Positions 8,815 to 16,822 of a stretch of 49,010 nucleotides of DNA are shown piece after piece; the stretch's first letter is position 1; the number at the start of each line of letters is the position of its first letter. The notes under the pieces are model-generated. The model ran no database searches. It was not told the origin of the DNA and saw only the letters and a program-made list of their open reading frames with translations. The stretch lies in assembly GCA_018266395.1 (NCBI GenBank), contig JAFEAM010000041.1, positions 40,609 through 89,618 on the forward strand, in the 5' to 3' direction. The stretch is from Bacteroidota bacterium. Its GTDB lineage: Bacteria; Bacteroidota; Bacteroidia; Cytophagales; Cyclobacteriaceae. Position numbers and translations under genes: made by a program.

Positions 8815-9416
8815 TGCTAGGCACTGGGCACTGGCTACTGGCGCGGGATCCAAAACGTAGGATTCCATTCAAACTGTTGACTGATTAGTATGTTGGGAAA
8901 CTTACCAGGTACTCGATCGGACATCGACGAAAGCTGACTTGTTGAAACTCGCTGCGTCAAGACTTCAAAATTCAGAATTCATCTGTTCAACATTCTAATT
9001 GGCTGCTGGGCACTGGCTTCTGGCGCGGGATCCAAGGCGTAGGGTTCCACAGAAACTGTTGACTGATTAGGATGTTGGGCAACTTACCAGGTCCACGACC
9101 GAACATTGACGAACGCTGACCTGCTGAAACTGGCTTCGTCAAGACTTCAACATTCAACATTCAATATTCATCTGTTCAACATTCTAATTGGCTCCTGGCT
9201 GCTGGGCGCTGGCTTCTGGCGCGTGGTTCAGATGTCAAAAGTGACTCAAACTGCTGACTGATTTAAATCTCGCCACACTTCCCAGGTCCACGATCCGATA
9301 TGGATGAAAGCTGACTTGCGGAAACTCGCCTGGTCAAGACTTCAAAATTCAATATTCAATATTCATCTGTTCAACATTCTAATTGGCTGCCGGGCACTGA
9401 GCACTGGCTACTGGCA
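8815..9416. repeat. three tandem repeats of about 186-195 bp plus a partial fourth
   Basis: Unit 1 spans about 8815-9000, unit 2 9001-9189, unit 3 9190-9384 and a partial unit 9385-9416. Every unit opens with a CTGGGCACTGGCTTCTGGCG-like stretch, contains AAACTGTTGACTGATT and TTACCAGGTCCACGA-like segments, and closes with short AT-rich iterations (TTCAATATTCA) before TCTGTTCAACATTCTAATT. Units differ by scattered substitutions and small indels. There are no long open frames and no CRISPR-like spacer structure. Confidence 0.85.
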
Positions 9417-9461
9417 CACTCACCAGATGATCTTCGGCAATCTGAATTTCATTATGTACAT

Positions 9462-9623
9462 TTAGCGCGCTGGCCCTCCAGCAATTTTCTGCCTAACCCA
9501 ATCAATTTTTTTCTTTACCTCAGCATCCTTCAGATACCAGGAGGAATGGTCTATTAGGTAAGGTAACTCCCGGGACTGACATTTCTGGCCATATGCCACT
9601 TGGCTTCTCTGGAACTTGGAAAT
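9462..9623 (-). pseudogene. 3' remnant of an unidentified gene
   Basis: The minus strand has an open frame with coding-like composition (it includes LIDHSSWYLKDAEVKKKI and ends WVRQKIAGGPAR) that stops at 9462, but it has no start codon before an in-frame stop at 9624-9626. It looks like the C-terminal 50 or so codons of a lost gene caught between the tandem repeats and the next gene. I do not recognise the parent family. Confidence 0.35.
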
Positions 9624-9682
9624 CTAAAGACAGGCGCAATAAAATCTAATATATCCCAGAAGTTATGTGTTCTCAGCTCAAC

Positions 9683-11041
9683 ATGAAATCCTGTTTCCTT
9701 TCCATTACAGCCATTTTCATATTCTCTCAGGATTTGTTTTCACAGCAACAAAAGTCCGACTCGTCAAGGCTTCCCTTTGCCATTGCGGACGAGAAAAGAC
9801 TGTCGGATGAAGACTTGCGGGATAAGAAGGAAGGGGCATATATTACAGGAACGCCGGATTTCAGTTCGGACCCCGTGAATGGATTTGGATACGGAGCAGA
9901 GGGATCCCTGTATTTCAATGGGACCCGTAGTGACCCCTTCTTTAACTATACAGCCTACCGCGCCAAATTGGATTTTGTGGTGTTCAATACCACCAAAGAG
10001 CAACGGGAATTTTTTGTCAAGCTGGATGTGCCCTACATCTTCAATTCCAAATGGCGCCTGCGGGTGGAGGGCGGCTATGAAGCAAATCCGAACCTTCTAT
10101 TCTTTGGGCTTACTCCGAAAGAATCCCTGCAAGGCCTTACCTACTATCCTGCAAATCCGTCCACCGGACTACCCGACAGTACAAATGCCCCAGTGACAAA
10201 CGCGCATTGGTCGGATTATGAAAAAAATGGATTGGTCGGCCCTAATGAGTTTTATCATAACTATTTCAAGAAGGAAGGTGTGCTCAATGTGAGCATTGAG
10301 CGATCCTTTTTTGGGGATAAGGTAGGGACCTTGATCGGGTTCGAGCTGGCCCAGCTTAACTACACAACCTTTGCAGGGAATTCACTGCTGAGAAGTCAAA
10401 GCGAGGCAGGATTGGTTAAGGGTGTAAAAAACAATTTCATCACCATCGCTCAATTTGGCCTGGCGTATGACACCCGCGACCTTGAGCCAGATCCCGGCAG
10501 CGGCCTGTTTCTGGAACTGACCGATGAAGTCTCCCTCAAATCACTAGGCTCGTCGTACAATTTCAATAAGATCTACGCCCACGCCAACTGGTACCAAACC
10601 ATCCTGCCTTCGTTATTTCCAAAACTGATATTTGCTGCCCGGCTGGGAATGGGTTATATCAGCGGTGACGCGCCATTTTTCGAATACCAGGACCAGTGGA
10701 GTCAGGAAGGAGACATTGAGGGTTTGGGGGGAGCCCGAACGCTGAGGGGGTATAAGATAAGCCGGTTCGTAGGCAGGTTAATGGAATTCAACAACTTTGA
10801 ACTGCGCTGGCGTTTTGCCAAGGCAAAGATGTTCAACCAGCAATTTGCTTTCAGCGCAGTTCCATTTTATGATGTGGGCGGCGTATATGACAACCTGGCA
10901 AGCTTTGATTTTACGCAAATGAGGTATTCGCAGGGCGTTGGCTTGAGAATAGCGTGGAATGTGAATACGATTCTGCGATTCGACTATGCCTGGTCAAAAG
11001 AAGATGCGCAATTTTTCTTCAACCTTGCGCACACGTTCTAG
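9683..11041 (+). CDS. BamA/TamA-family outer-membrane barrel protein
   Basis: 452 residues from the ATG at 9683, which gives a signal peptide (MKSCFLSITAIFIFSQ...). No POTRA repeats are visible; nearly the whole protein is strand-rich barrel. The best evidence is the GGARTLRGYKISRFVG segment, the conserved [VL]RG[FY] motif of the Omp85 L6 loop, plus the IAQFGLAYDTRDLEPDPGSG segment and a final aromatic C-terminus (AHTF). POTRA-less members are widespread in Bacteroidota and are usually annotated as surface-antigen D15-like; cargo is unknown. No partner gene is adjacent. Confidence 0.8.
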   Translation: MKSCFLSITAIFIFSQDLFSQQQKSDSSRLPFAIADEKRLSDEDLRDKKEGAYITGTPDFSSDPVNGFGYGAEGSLYFNGTRSDPFFNYTAYRAKLDFVVFNTTKEQREFFVKLDVPYIFNSKWRLRVEGGYEANPNLLFFGLTPKESLQGLTYYPANPSTGLPDSTNAPVTNAHWSDYEKNGLVGPNEFYHNYFKKEGVLNVSIERSFFGDKVGTLIGFELAQLNYTTFAGNSLLRSQSEAGLVKGVKNNFITIAQFGLAYDTRDLEPDPGSGLFLELTDEVSLKSLGSSYNFNKIYAHANWYQTILPSLFPKLIFAARLGMGYISGDAPFFEYQDQWSQEGDIEGLGGARTLRGYKISRFVGRLMEFNNFELRWRFAKAKMFNQQFAFSAVPFYDVGGVYDNLASFDFTQMRYSQGVGLRIAWNVNTILRFDYAWSKEDAQFFFNLAHTF

Positions 11042-11337
11042 AATGGGTTCGGCACGTCGGAACGTTGATCTGCGCTTCTAATAGCGCGGAAATGGGTGGC
11101 GGTTTAAGGTGCCAACGGTTGGACTGACCACTAACACTGCCCATCCTGATGGTGGTCATGGGAATGAACGGGACATTTGGGCAAACTTTGAAGTGCATTT
11201 AAGATGATGCACACTCAGCAGAAAACGATATTCCGGGTCGCGCACATGATAGCTTTTGGTTTGGCGCCCCTCCTCTTCTCTTGCGTATCCTTCATTATTA
11301 TTATAATGCGCATAGGCCTCAAGGTTTGTAAGGGAAG

Positions 11338-11565
11338 GTCTGCAAGCCCTGAAGGGGCGTCGTTTATCAGCGGTGCGCATCGCACACCGCGATAGGATGG
11401 TGTTTATCGGAGCCCTGTAAGGGCGAAGTTTGTAAAGCACTCTGGACCGGAGTGGGTTCGCTATGACATATAGATGATAGCAGGCGAAGCGCATTATGAC
11501 CGGAGAAGGTTGCTTCACTTCGTTCGCCCAGAAGCAAATCGACTGAAGTCGATTGCTACAGGGCA
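11338..11565. repeat. REP-like repeat, copy 1 of 2
   Basis: About 228 bp that recurs at 11654-11885 in the same orientation with scattered differences. It contains AGCCCTGAAGGGGCG and GAGCCCTGTAAGGGCG modules, a GCGAAGC/GCTTC inverted pair and the palindrome AATCGACTGAAGTCGATT (11537-11554). Such short palindromic modules are dispersed in many Bacteroidota intergenic regions. The 1,035-bp gap between 11042 and 12076 holds these repeats and no gene I can support. Confidence 0.75.
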
Positions 11566-11653
11566 CCTCGTTTGCAATAATAGTGTAAGTTCATTTGTTG
11601 ATTGCGTGATTGGATATGATCCCGACTGAGCACTGGCCAAACTTCAAATATGA

Positions 11654-11885
11654 GTCTGCAAGCCCTGAAAGGGCGTCATTTATCAGCGGCGCGCATCGCG
11701 CGCCGCTAATGGTTGATGATTGTCGGAGCCCTGTAAGGGCGAAGTTTGTAAAGCGCATCAGAACGAATGGGTTCGCTTCGCGATGAAATATCGATGATAG
11801 CGGGCGAAGCGTATTACGACCAGAGAAGGTCGCTTCACTTCGTTCGCCCAGAAGCAAATCGACTGAAGTCGATTGCTACAGGGCA
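11654..11885. repeat. REP-like repeat, copy 2 of 2
   Basis: Second copy of the 11338-11565 unit. The internal palindrome changes in a compensated way: GTGCGCATCGCACAC in copy 1 becomes GCGCGCATCGCGCGC here, so both arms keep pairing. This argues that the structure is maintained. Confidence 0.75.
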
Positions 11886-11992
11886 ATAAAGTGACAAGCC
11901 GCTAGAATTACTCTCCTAATTTTGAGAGCTTTCTAAAGGCTTGTCTGCTTTATTGCAATGATGATGTAGACATTAAGTTCGGACGCGTAGAA

Positions 11993-12016
11993 GATTGCGT
12001 CGCTACGCTCGCAATC
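11993..12016. repeat. 24-bp palindromic element, upstream copy
   Basis: GATTGCG and CGCAATC arms enclose a 10-nt GC-rich loop. An identical copy lies at 12624-12647, so the two flank the greB gene. Confidence 0.7.
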
Positions 12017-12076
12017 TTACTGAACCTTCCCCGTATCTTCAGTCAGATTGTATCTTTATGCCCGCTGAAATAAGAT

Positions 12077-12550
12077 ATGAAAACCATGATGATCACCCCT
12101 GAGGGCATGGAAAAGCTCAAAGCAGAGCTGGATCATCTGTGGAGGGTGGAGCGGCCCGACACTACACAGAAGGTGGCGTGGGCTGCGAGTCTCGGTGACC
12201 GCTCGGAGAATGCGGACTATCACTACAACAAAAAACGTCTCCGCGAAATTGACCGCCGCATCCTCTATTTGCGAAAGTGCATTGACGACCTGAAAGTAGT
12301 GCACTATTCTCCCTTTCAGGACGGGAAGGTGATGTTCGGCGCCTGGGTGGAGATTGAAAACAACAAGGGTTTCAAAAAGCGGCTGCGCATCGTGGGCAGC
12401 GAAGAACTCATCGGATCCAGGGATTACATATCCATGGACTCGCCCATGGCGCAGGCATTGCAGAAAAAGCAAGTGGGCGATGAGGTCATCGTTAAAACCG
12501 CCACCGGAGAATTTGTATGGCGGATCAGGAAGATTGAGTATGAACAGTGA
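12077..12550 (+). CDS. greB: transcription elongation factor GreB
   Basis: 157 residues. The N-terminal coiled coil (about 1-75) carries the acidic tip that enters the RNA polymerase channel, GDRSENADYHYNKKRLREID, which is a GreB-type sequence, not GreA. The C-terminal FKBP-like domain follows (about 85-157; MDSPMAQALQKKQVGDEVIV). Gre factors rescue backtracked polymerase by stimulating transcript cleavage. The gene stands alone; a near-consensus TATCTTTA lies about 20 nt upstream of the start. Identical palindromic repeats flank it on both sides. Confidence 0.92.
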   Translation: MKTMMITPEGMEKLKAELDHLWRVERPDTTQKVAWAASLGDRSENADYHYNKKRLREIDRRILYLRKCIDDLKVVHYSPFQDGKVMFGAWVEIENNKGFKKRLRIVGSEELIGSRDYISMDSPMAQALQKKQVGDEVIVKTATGEFVWRIRKIEYEQ

Positions 12551-12623
12551 GATCTGGATTGAGGAGGATCGCTTCACTCCGTTACGCGATGACGGCATAG
12601 TTATTAAGCTGGGAGGCTTGGAG

Positions 12624-12647
12624 GATTGCGTCGCTACGCTCGCAATC
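12624..12647. repeat. 24-bp palindromic element, downstream copy
   Basis: Exact copy of 11993-12016, 74 nt after the greB stop. It could form a hairpin at the 3' end of the greB transcript, though no T-run follows. Confidence 0.7.
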
Positions 12648-12695
12648 ATCTTCCAATAAGTATGCATCGATGTACGTTGCATGCAGTACTATTAA

Positions 12696-12703
12696 TAAAT
12701 TTG
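12696..12703 (+). promoter_or_regulatory. -7 promoter element (TAAATTTG)
   Basis: Exact TAnnTTTG match 75 nt before the DUF6090 gene. A TTG at 12677-12679 lies 16 nt upstream, slightly shorter spacing than usual. Confidence 0.4.
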
Positions 12704-12778
12704 GTTTGACAGAAGCAGAGGTACCAGCCAAGTCCCATAGGCAAACACTAACCAGCACTTGACCATAATGAAAAGATA

Positions 12779-13516
12779 ATGATCTCAAAAGAAACGTTTA
12801 AGAATTATATTGGATATGCCATTGGAGAAATTGTTCTGGTGGTTATTGGCATCCTGATTGCCTTGCAAATTAATGCCTGGAACGAAGAACGAAGGAATAG
12901 GAAGCTGGAACAGGACTACTACTGCCGGCTATTGGAAGACGTAATGCAGGATGAGGCTTTGCTGGCAAAACTTGTCACAGAAAATACAAGTCGGATAAAC
13001 ATGAGCAATCAGATGCTTCACCTCCTTAAACAGAAGTCGCCCAGCCGCAAGGACGTGGTCAACTGCATGCGTGGAGCCACGGTGCGCACCACCTTCACCT
13101 TCAAGCCTAATCAGGCTGCTTATGAAGACATCAAATTCAGTGGCAACCTGAATATCATCCGGGATATCAAATTGAAGACCCTGCTCATTAATTACTATTC
13201 CACCACACTCGGGATAGCCAATGTGGTAGATGTGAATTCAGACGTGACGGTTGGAATGTATTACCGACTGGATAAGGATTTTGTTGAGTTGGGGTGGACA
13301 GACCTTCCCGCTGTGACAGAAACCATAGACACCGCCCTGGTTGATTTGAAGCAATTCCAACCATTGGATTTTCCTTCACCTGAACTTCGCAAGCGATTGA
13401 TCAGTGAAGCCGTATTCTACCTTGGGACCAATGCCAGGAAGAATGAACTTTATAAAGCTGTGAATGAAGAAATTCAGAAAATGAAATCGGAACTCCTATC
13501 GAAGTGTCCTTCCTGA
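12779..13516 (+). CDS. DUF6090 family membrane protein
   Basis: 245 residues. The N-terminus carries the DUF6090 signature, a short helix then GEIVLVVIGILIALQINAWNE, which is a single membrane helix followed by a charged segment with coiled-coil character. The rest is a helical soluble domain with no catalytic motif I can identify. Members of this family are abundant and mostly single-gene in marine and soil Bacteroidota; their role is unknown. No operon partner is evident here. Confidence 0.8.
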   Translation: MISKETFKNYIGYAIGEIVLVVIGILIALQINAWNEERRNRKLEQDYYCRLLEDVMQDEALLAKLVTENTSRINMSNQMLHLLKQKSPSRKDVVNCMRGATVRTTFTFKPNQAAYEDIKFSGNLNIIRDIKLKTLLINYYSTTLGIANVVDVNSDVTVGMYYRLDKDFVELGWTDLPAVTETIDTALVDLKQFQPLDFPSPELRKRLISEAVFYLGTNARKNELYKAVNEEIQKMKSELLSKCPS

Positions 13517-13605
13517 AGGGCTCTTTGCCCTAGTTTGTCTTCCAATTGCACCCACACCGCCCTTGTTGGTTTGAAAACCAACAAGCCTACGCACTATCAG
13601 GCAGC

Positions 13606-13700
13606 ACCCTTTCATTACCTGTACGCGTGGGACATTTCCATTCAGTCAGTTACATAAACCCGGCATTCGAATATCGGTATTCCACCGGGCCGTGAAAAAG
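13606..13700. repeat. imperfect repeat flanking the secreted-protein gene, left copy
   Basis: The segment around ATAAACCCGGCATTCGAATA (13653-13672) resembles ATAAACCCCGTACTCGAATA at 14650-14669, with further similarity just before it (CATTCAGTC). The match is imperfect and was judged by eye. Confidence 0.3.
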
Positions 13701-13758
13701 TACGAACAGCGTTGTAATGAAATAATCCTATTTCTGCACTTCATACTACACTGATTGC

Positions 13759-14526
13759 TCAATTTGATTCATTAACGATTTTTACTAAAAACCACCTTCC
13801 GCTTATTTTCTCAAAAAAGTATTGCACAGAAATGCCTACATCAATTCCGGCTCGATGAATTAATCGCCTGTTTTGACTTGATTCGAATACTGATGTTGTG
13901 TAGCCTCCGTCTCCTTTCGCTGTAATTGAGTCAGGGAGAAACTCAATATGCTCCCATTCATTCATCTTAAGACCCTTATGGACTTCGACAGGTGGCGCAA
14001 CACCTTCATAATATGTGAAATCCAATGGGAACTTTACTCTGCTTTTCTGGAACTCCTTATCGTTGCCAAACTTAGAAAGAAAAGCTTCAAAAGAATCGTC
14101 GACACCTTGAGACTTAGTCGATAAGACTCTATCGTACATCTCCTTTTTGCCAGGTGGTACATTATAATACCCTATTACAACTTTGCCTAGCTTTTGCTCT
14201 TTCCAATACTTACCATTATTATCAGTTCCCTCCAAAAGTAAATTATCATTGGCCAGCATTTTAGTATAAACATTAACTCCGTACTTTTCCTCTTTCGCTT
14301 TGCTGATACCACCAGACTTGTCATCGTCTGTAATGTAAACCACTGAGCCATCAGGATAAATTGCTTGATGCTCTCTGTAGCCTTCATCATCCTTTAATTT
14401 TTTTAGCTCATAGCCAATAGGCAACTCTAAAGTATAATCTATTTTGTGCGCAGTAAATCTGAATAGCTTCTGAGCGGAACATGAAATTTGAATCAGAATA
14501 ATCGCTAGTATTAAGACTGCCTTCAT
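13759..14526 (-). CDS. hypothetical secreted protein, DUF4348-like C-terminal part
   Basis: 255 residues from the ATG at 14526, which gives the signal peptide MKAVLILAIILIQISCSAQ (possibly a lipoprotein at the Cys); 26 upstream codons are open but carry no signal. The second half contains FEAFLSKFGNDKEFQKSRVKFPL, resembling the FxxFxxxFxxDxxFQxxRxxFPL core of DUF4348-type proteins, then a closing beta-rich segment. No catalytic residues are apparent. The gene is more AT-rich than its neighbours and is bracketed by diverged copies of one intergenic sequence, consistent with past acquisition or duplication. Confidence 0.65.
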   Translation of the reverse strand: MKAVLILAIILIQISCSAQKLFRFTAHKIDYTLELPIGYELKKLKDDEGYREHQAIYPDGSVVYITDDDKSGGISKAKEEKYGVNVYTKMLANDNLLLEGTDNNGKYWKEQKLGKVVIGYYNVPPGKKEMYDRVLSTKSQGVDDSFEAFLSKFGNDKEFQKSRVKFPLDFTYYEGVAPPVEVHKGLKMNEWEHIEFLPDSITAKGDGGYTTSVFESSQNRRLIHRAGIDVGISVQYFFEKISGRWFLVKIVNESN

Positions 14527-14619
14527 ATCATCTAAACCTTCGCTCTCGTAGGTCCTTCGATTGCGCCGAAACCGCCCTTGGTTTTCCTGACTGCCATAAG
14601 GCAAGTGGAATCAACAAGT

Positions 14620-14705
14620 GTGGGCAAAAATTCCCATTCAGTCTCATTAAATAAACCCCGTACTCGAATATCTGTATGCAGGGTACTGAAATGCGTTGAA
14701 ACGCT
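14620..14705. repeat. imperfect repeat flanking the secreted-protein gene, right copy
   Basis: Counterpart of 13606-13700 in the same orientation, on the other side of the gene ending at 13759. Confidence 0.3.
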
Positions 14706-14745
14706 TTTGGGTGGATTCCATGGTGTTTGGATGCGCTCAGCGTAA

Positions 14746-15105
14746 TTATGCTAAAATACTTTCCTGATCTCCCTTCAAGGTGCGAAGGGTGCCTGTCATA
14801 AATGCACTTTTGATAAATCCCTTTAACGATAAATCCTCATCCAGATCAGGCCATTCTATTCCAATCCCTTCACTTATTAAAGACCACTTATTGAGTTGCT
14901 TATCGCTGGCTTTGCTCAGCTTGGGGAAGTCGGATATTCTTGATTTGATAATCGCGCCATTGCTGAGAATGAGCACGAGGAGATTCAGATTGCGGTCTAC
15001 AACCACATGACGAACCCGTATCCCGTTGTCAAAGATCATCTTTTCAATCGGGTCGGTTGCCCGTTTATTTTTTATGGCTTTACGTCTTTTATGCGAAGTA
15101 GTCAT
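14746..15105 (-). CDS. DUF2442 domain protein
   Basis: 119 residues. After a basic N-terminus, residues about 30-100 match DUF2442: a strand-rich stretch (LNLLVLILSNGAIIKSRISDFPKL) and the GIGIEWPDLDEDLS motif, the family's 'I-x-W-P-x-x-D-x-D' hallmark. DUF2442 genes commonly sit directly after DUF4160 genes, and the pair is often suggested to be a toxin-antitoxin-like module, though the roles are unproven. Here it overlaps a frameshifted DUF4160 gene by 17 nt, so it may be an orphaned partner. Confidence 0.8.
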   Translation of the reverse strand: MTTSHKRRKAIKNKRATDPIEKMIFDNGIRVRHVVVDRNLNLLVLILSNGAIIKSRISDFPKLSKASDKQLNKWSLISEGIGIEWPDLDEDLSLKGFIKSAFMTGTLRTLKGDQESILA

Positions 15106-15324
15106 GCCACACTCTCTTTAAAATCTCCAGATTCTCAATGACCAGATTTCTGATATCACGCCTCTCTCTGATAGTAAAGTTATAGCTATATTCTTCTGCT
15201 ACCGTAGGCCCTAGCCATATTTTGCATTGCCATCTCCCTTGATGACATGGACGTGAGCCGGCTCATCATTCTCTTTACTGAAAAACTTGAATTTGTATCC
15301 GTTGATTTCCAGTACCGTTGGCAT
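15089..15324 (-). pseudogene. DUF4160 domain gene broken by a one-base deletion
   Basis: From the ATG at 15324 the minus strand encodes MPTVLEINGYKFKFFS ... EPAHVHVIKGDGNAK, the DUF4160 N-terminal half including its P-A-H-V-H-V motif. It then runs into a stop after a run of four A residues (near 15215-15225). One extra A there would restore a continuous 78-residue DUF4160 protein, continuing IWLGPTVAEEYSYNF ... VWHDYFA and ending at 15089, inside the start of the DUF2442 gene. The second half is fully conserved, so the lesion is recent or is a homopolymer sequencing error. Confidence 0.8.
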
Positions 15325-15368
15325 AGGCTACAATGATAGCCGTTTTTGTGCTTTGAGGCCCGACAACG

Positions 15369-15436
15369 ATAAAGTGAAAAAGCCTGAAAAAGAGTCTCCA
15401 GTATTGGAAACTGCTTCCAGGCTTTTTCTACTTTAT
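15369..15436 (-). terminator. long hairpin, probably the original tRNA-Glu terminator
   Basis: GATAAAGT-GAAAAAGCCTG (15369-15387) pairs with CAGGCTTTTTC-TACTTTATC (15417-15436). On the minus strand it lies directly downstream of the tRNA-Glu 3'-end fragment and includes T-runs. I infer that it was the tRNA-Glu terminator before the element inserted. Confidence 0.55.
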
Positions 15437-15437
15437 C

Positions 15438-15460
15438 GTAGTCCGTACGGGAATCGAACC
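15438..15460. other. left attachment site (tRNA-Glu 3'-end fragment)
   Basis: These 23 bp are identical to 30785-30807 and comprise the acceptor and T-arm part of tRNA-Glu, with GTCCGTACGG in the core. The rest of a tRNA is missing to its right, as expected for a duplicated att core. Confidence 0.85.
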
Positions 15461-15495
15461 TTCTTACCTGCTTGAGCTCTAGTTTAACTTATTTT

Positions 15496-15519
15496 GCCTA
15501 TATAGCCTCAATTATAGGC
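15496..15519. repeat. inverted repeat upstream of the integrase gene
   Basis: GCCTATA (15496-15502) and TATAGGC (15513-15519) form a 7-bp inverted repeat with a 10-nt gap, 98 nt before the integrase start. It is a possible protein-binding site; nothing else supports a function. Confidence 0.35.
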
Positions 15520-15570
15520 CCATTTGGTAAAATATCAACGATTTAAGGATGGTTTAGATAAAGTAGAAAA

Positions 15571-15612
15571 GTCCGTACTTTCGTCCGCTAATCGTCCGTA
15601 AAGGCGTCCGTA
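15571..15612 (+). repeat. four GTCCGTA-type direct repeats before the integrase gene
   Basis: GTCCGTA occurs at 15571, 15594 and 15606, with the variant GTCCGCT at 15583, so the spacing is 12, 11 and 12 nt, about one helical turn. The last copy ends 4 nt before the integrase ATG. The same heptamer begins the att core (15441). This arrangement suggests integrase arm-type or autoregulatory sites. Confidence 0.65.
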
Positions 15613-15616
15613 AACT

Positions 15617-16822
15617 ATGGTAAGATTTAACTTGGACAGAAAGTCCGCAAAAGAGTCGCAAATATTCCTGGCACTTCACTACAGAGGGAAGAAAATCAAG
15701 GTATATACCGGCAAGAAGATACAACCCTCCATGTGGGACCTGGATACCTGCAGGGCAAATCCCAGGAAGTATAGAAACAACTGTGTTGGCTTTAACAGGT
15801 TTCTACAGGACATCAGCGACCAAGTCGAAACACTGGTCAATGATAACAAGCCCATTACAAAGGGAGACATCCGCCTCATTGTAGACAAGGCCCTTGGAAA
15901 AGAAACCAAGGATTCATTTTTTGGTTTCGCCGAAAGCCATCTGGAGGAGCAGCGCAGGAAAGGTCAAATGAAACCCATTTCAATCAAGGGGTACCAGATG
16001 ACGATAAACAAACTCCGCTCCTTCCGTCCTACTCTTACTTTCGACGAGGTAGACTTAAACTTCTATGACAAGTTTGTGGCTCATTTAAGGGATGCAAGCC
16101 TCGCAACCAACACAATTGGTGCCCATATAAAGAGGCTGAAGTGGATCCTTACTTCTGCAATGGACAGAGATGTACACACTAACGTAGCCTTCAAGAAGAA
16201 GGCATTCAAGGTCATTGATGAAGAAACCGACTCCATCTATCTGACAAAGGAGGAGATAGAGAAACTCGCCAGCAAGGAACTTGCGCCTAAACTGAGGCGT
16301 GTGGCAGACGCATTCGTAATTAACTGTTATTTGGGAATGCGTTACTCTGATCTAGTCTTTGTCCAAAGGGAAAATTTCACAAAGGAGGGTAATCTTTATT
16401 ACCTGGATATGGTGCAAGGAAAGACCAAAGAGAAGGTTACCATCCCCATTAATCCTGAAGTTGTACCTATCCTGGAGAAATATGATTTTGCAATCCCCGT
16501 GCTTCGAAATAACACCCTAATGTCTGTACAAAAGTTCAATATGTACTTGAAGGAAGCTGCTCAAAAAGCCGAAATCAATTCACTTGAGACCGTTAGACTG
16601 AAAGGCAAGGTCGAAAAGATTCCCAAGTATAAGCTCATCAAGTCTCACACTGCCAGAAGAAGTTTTTCCACGAATTTGTACCTTGATGGTGTACCCATTC
16701 AAGACATCATGGCTATCACTGGACACAGCAAAGAGCAGACTTTCCTGCTGTATGTAAAGGCCGATCAACTAACAAAATCAAAGGGACTAGCCAGGCATTA
16801 CACTGAAGGAAAGAAAGCTTAA
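15617..16822 (+). CDS. tyrosine recombinase / phage-type integrase
   Basis: 401 residues. The N-terminal arm-binding region (about 1-95) is followed by a SAM-like core-binding domain (about 100-190) and the catalytic domain. The catalytic set is complete by inspection: R242 (LGMRYSDL), K269 (VQGKTKEK), H344-T-A-R347, H370 (ITGHS) and nucleophile Y379 (FLLYVKAD). It is typical of Bacteroidota element integrases that use the 3' end of a tRNA gene. It lies just inside the left att site and is followed after 4 nt by an unknown gene. It should catalyse integration and excision at the tRNA-Glu repeat. Confidence 0.95.
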   Translation: MVRFNLDRKSAKESQIFLALHYRGKKIKVYTGKKIQPSMWDLDTCRANPRKYRNNCVGFNRFLQDISDQVETLVNDNKPITKGDIRLIVDKALGKETKDSFFGFAESHLEEQRRKGQMKPISIKGYQMTINKLRSFRPTLTFDEVDLNFYDKFVAHLRDASLATNTIGAHIKRLKWILTSAMDRDVHTNVAFKKKAFKVIDEETDSIYLTKEEIEKLASKELAPKLRRVADAFVINCYLGMRYSDLVFVQRENFTKEGNLYYLDMVQGKTKEKVTIPINPEVVPILEKYDFAIPVLRNNTLMSVQKFNMYLKEAAQKAEINSLETVRLKGKVEKIPKYKLIKSHTARRSFSTNLYLDGVPIQDIMAITGHSKEQTFLLYVKADQLTKSKGLARHYTEGKKA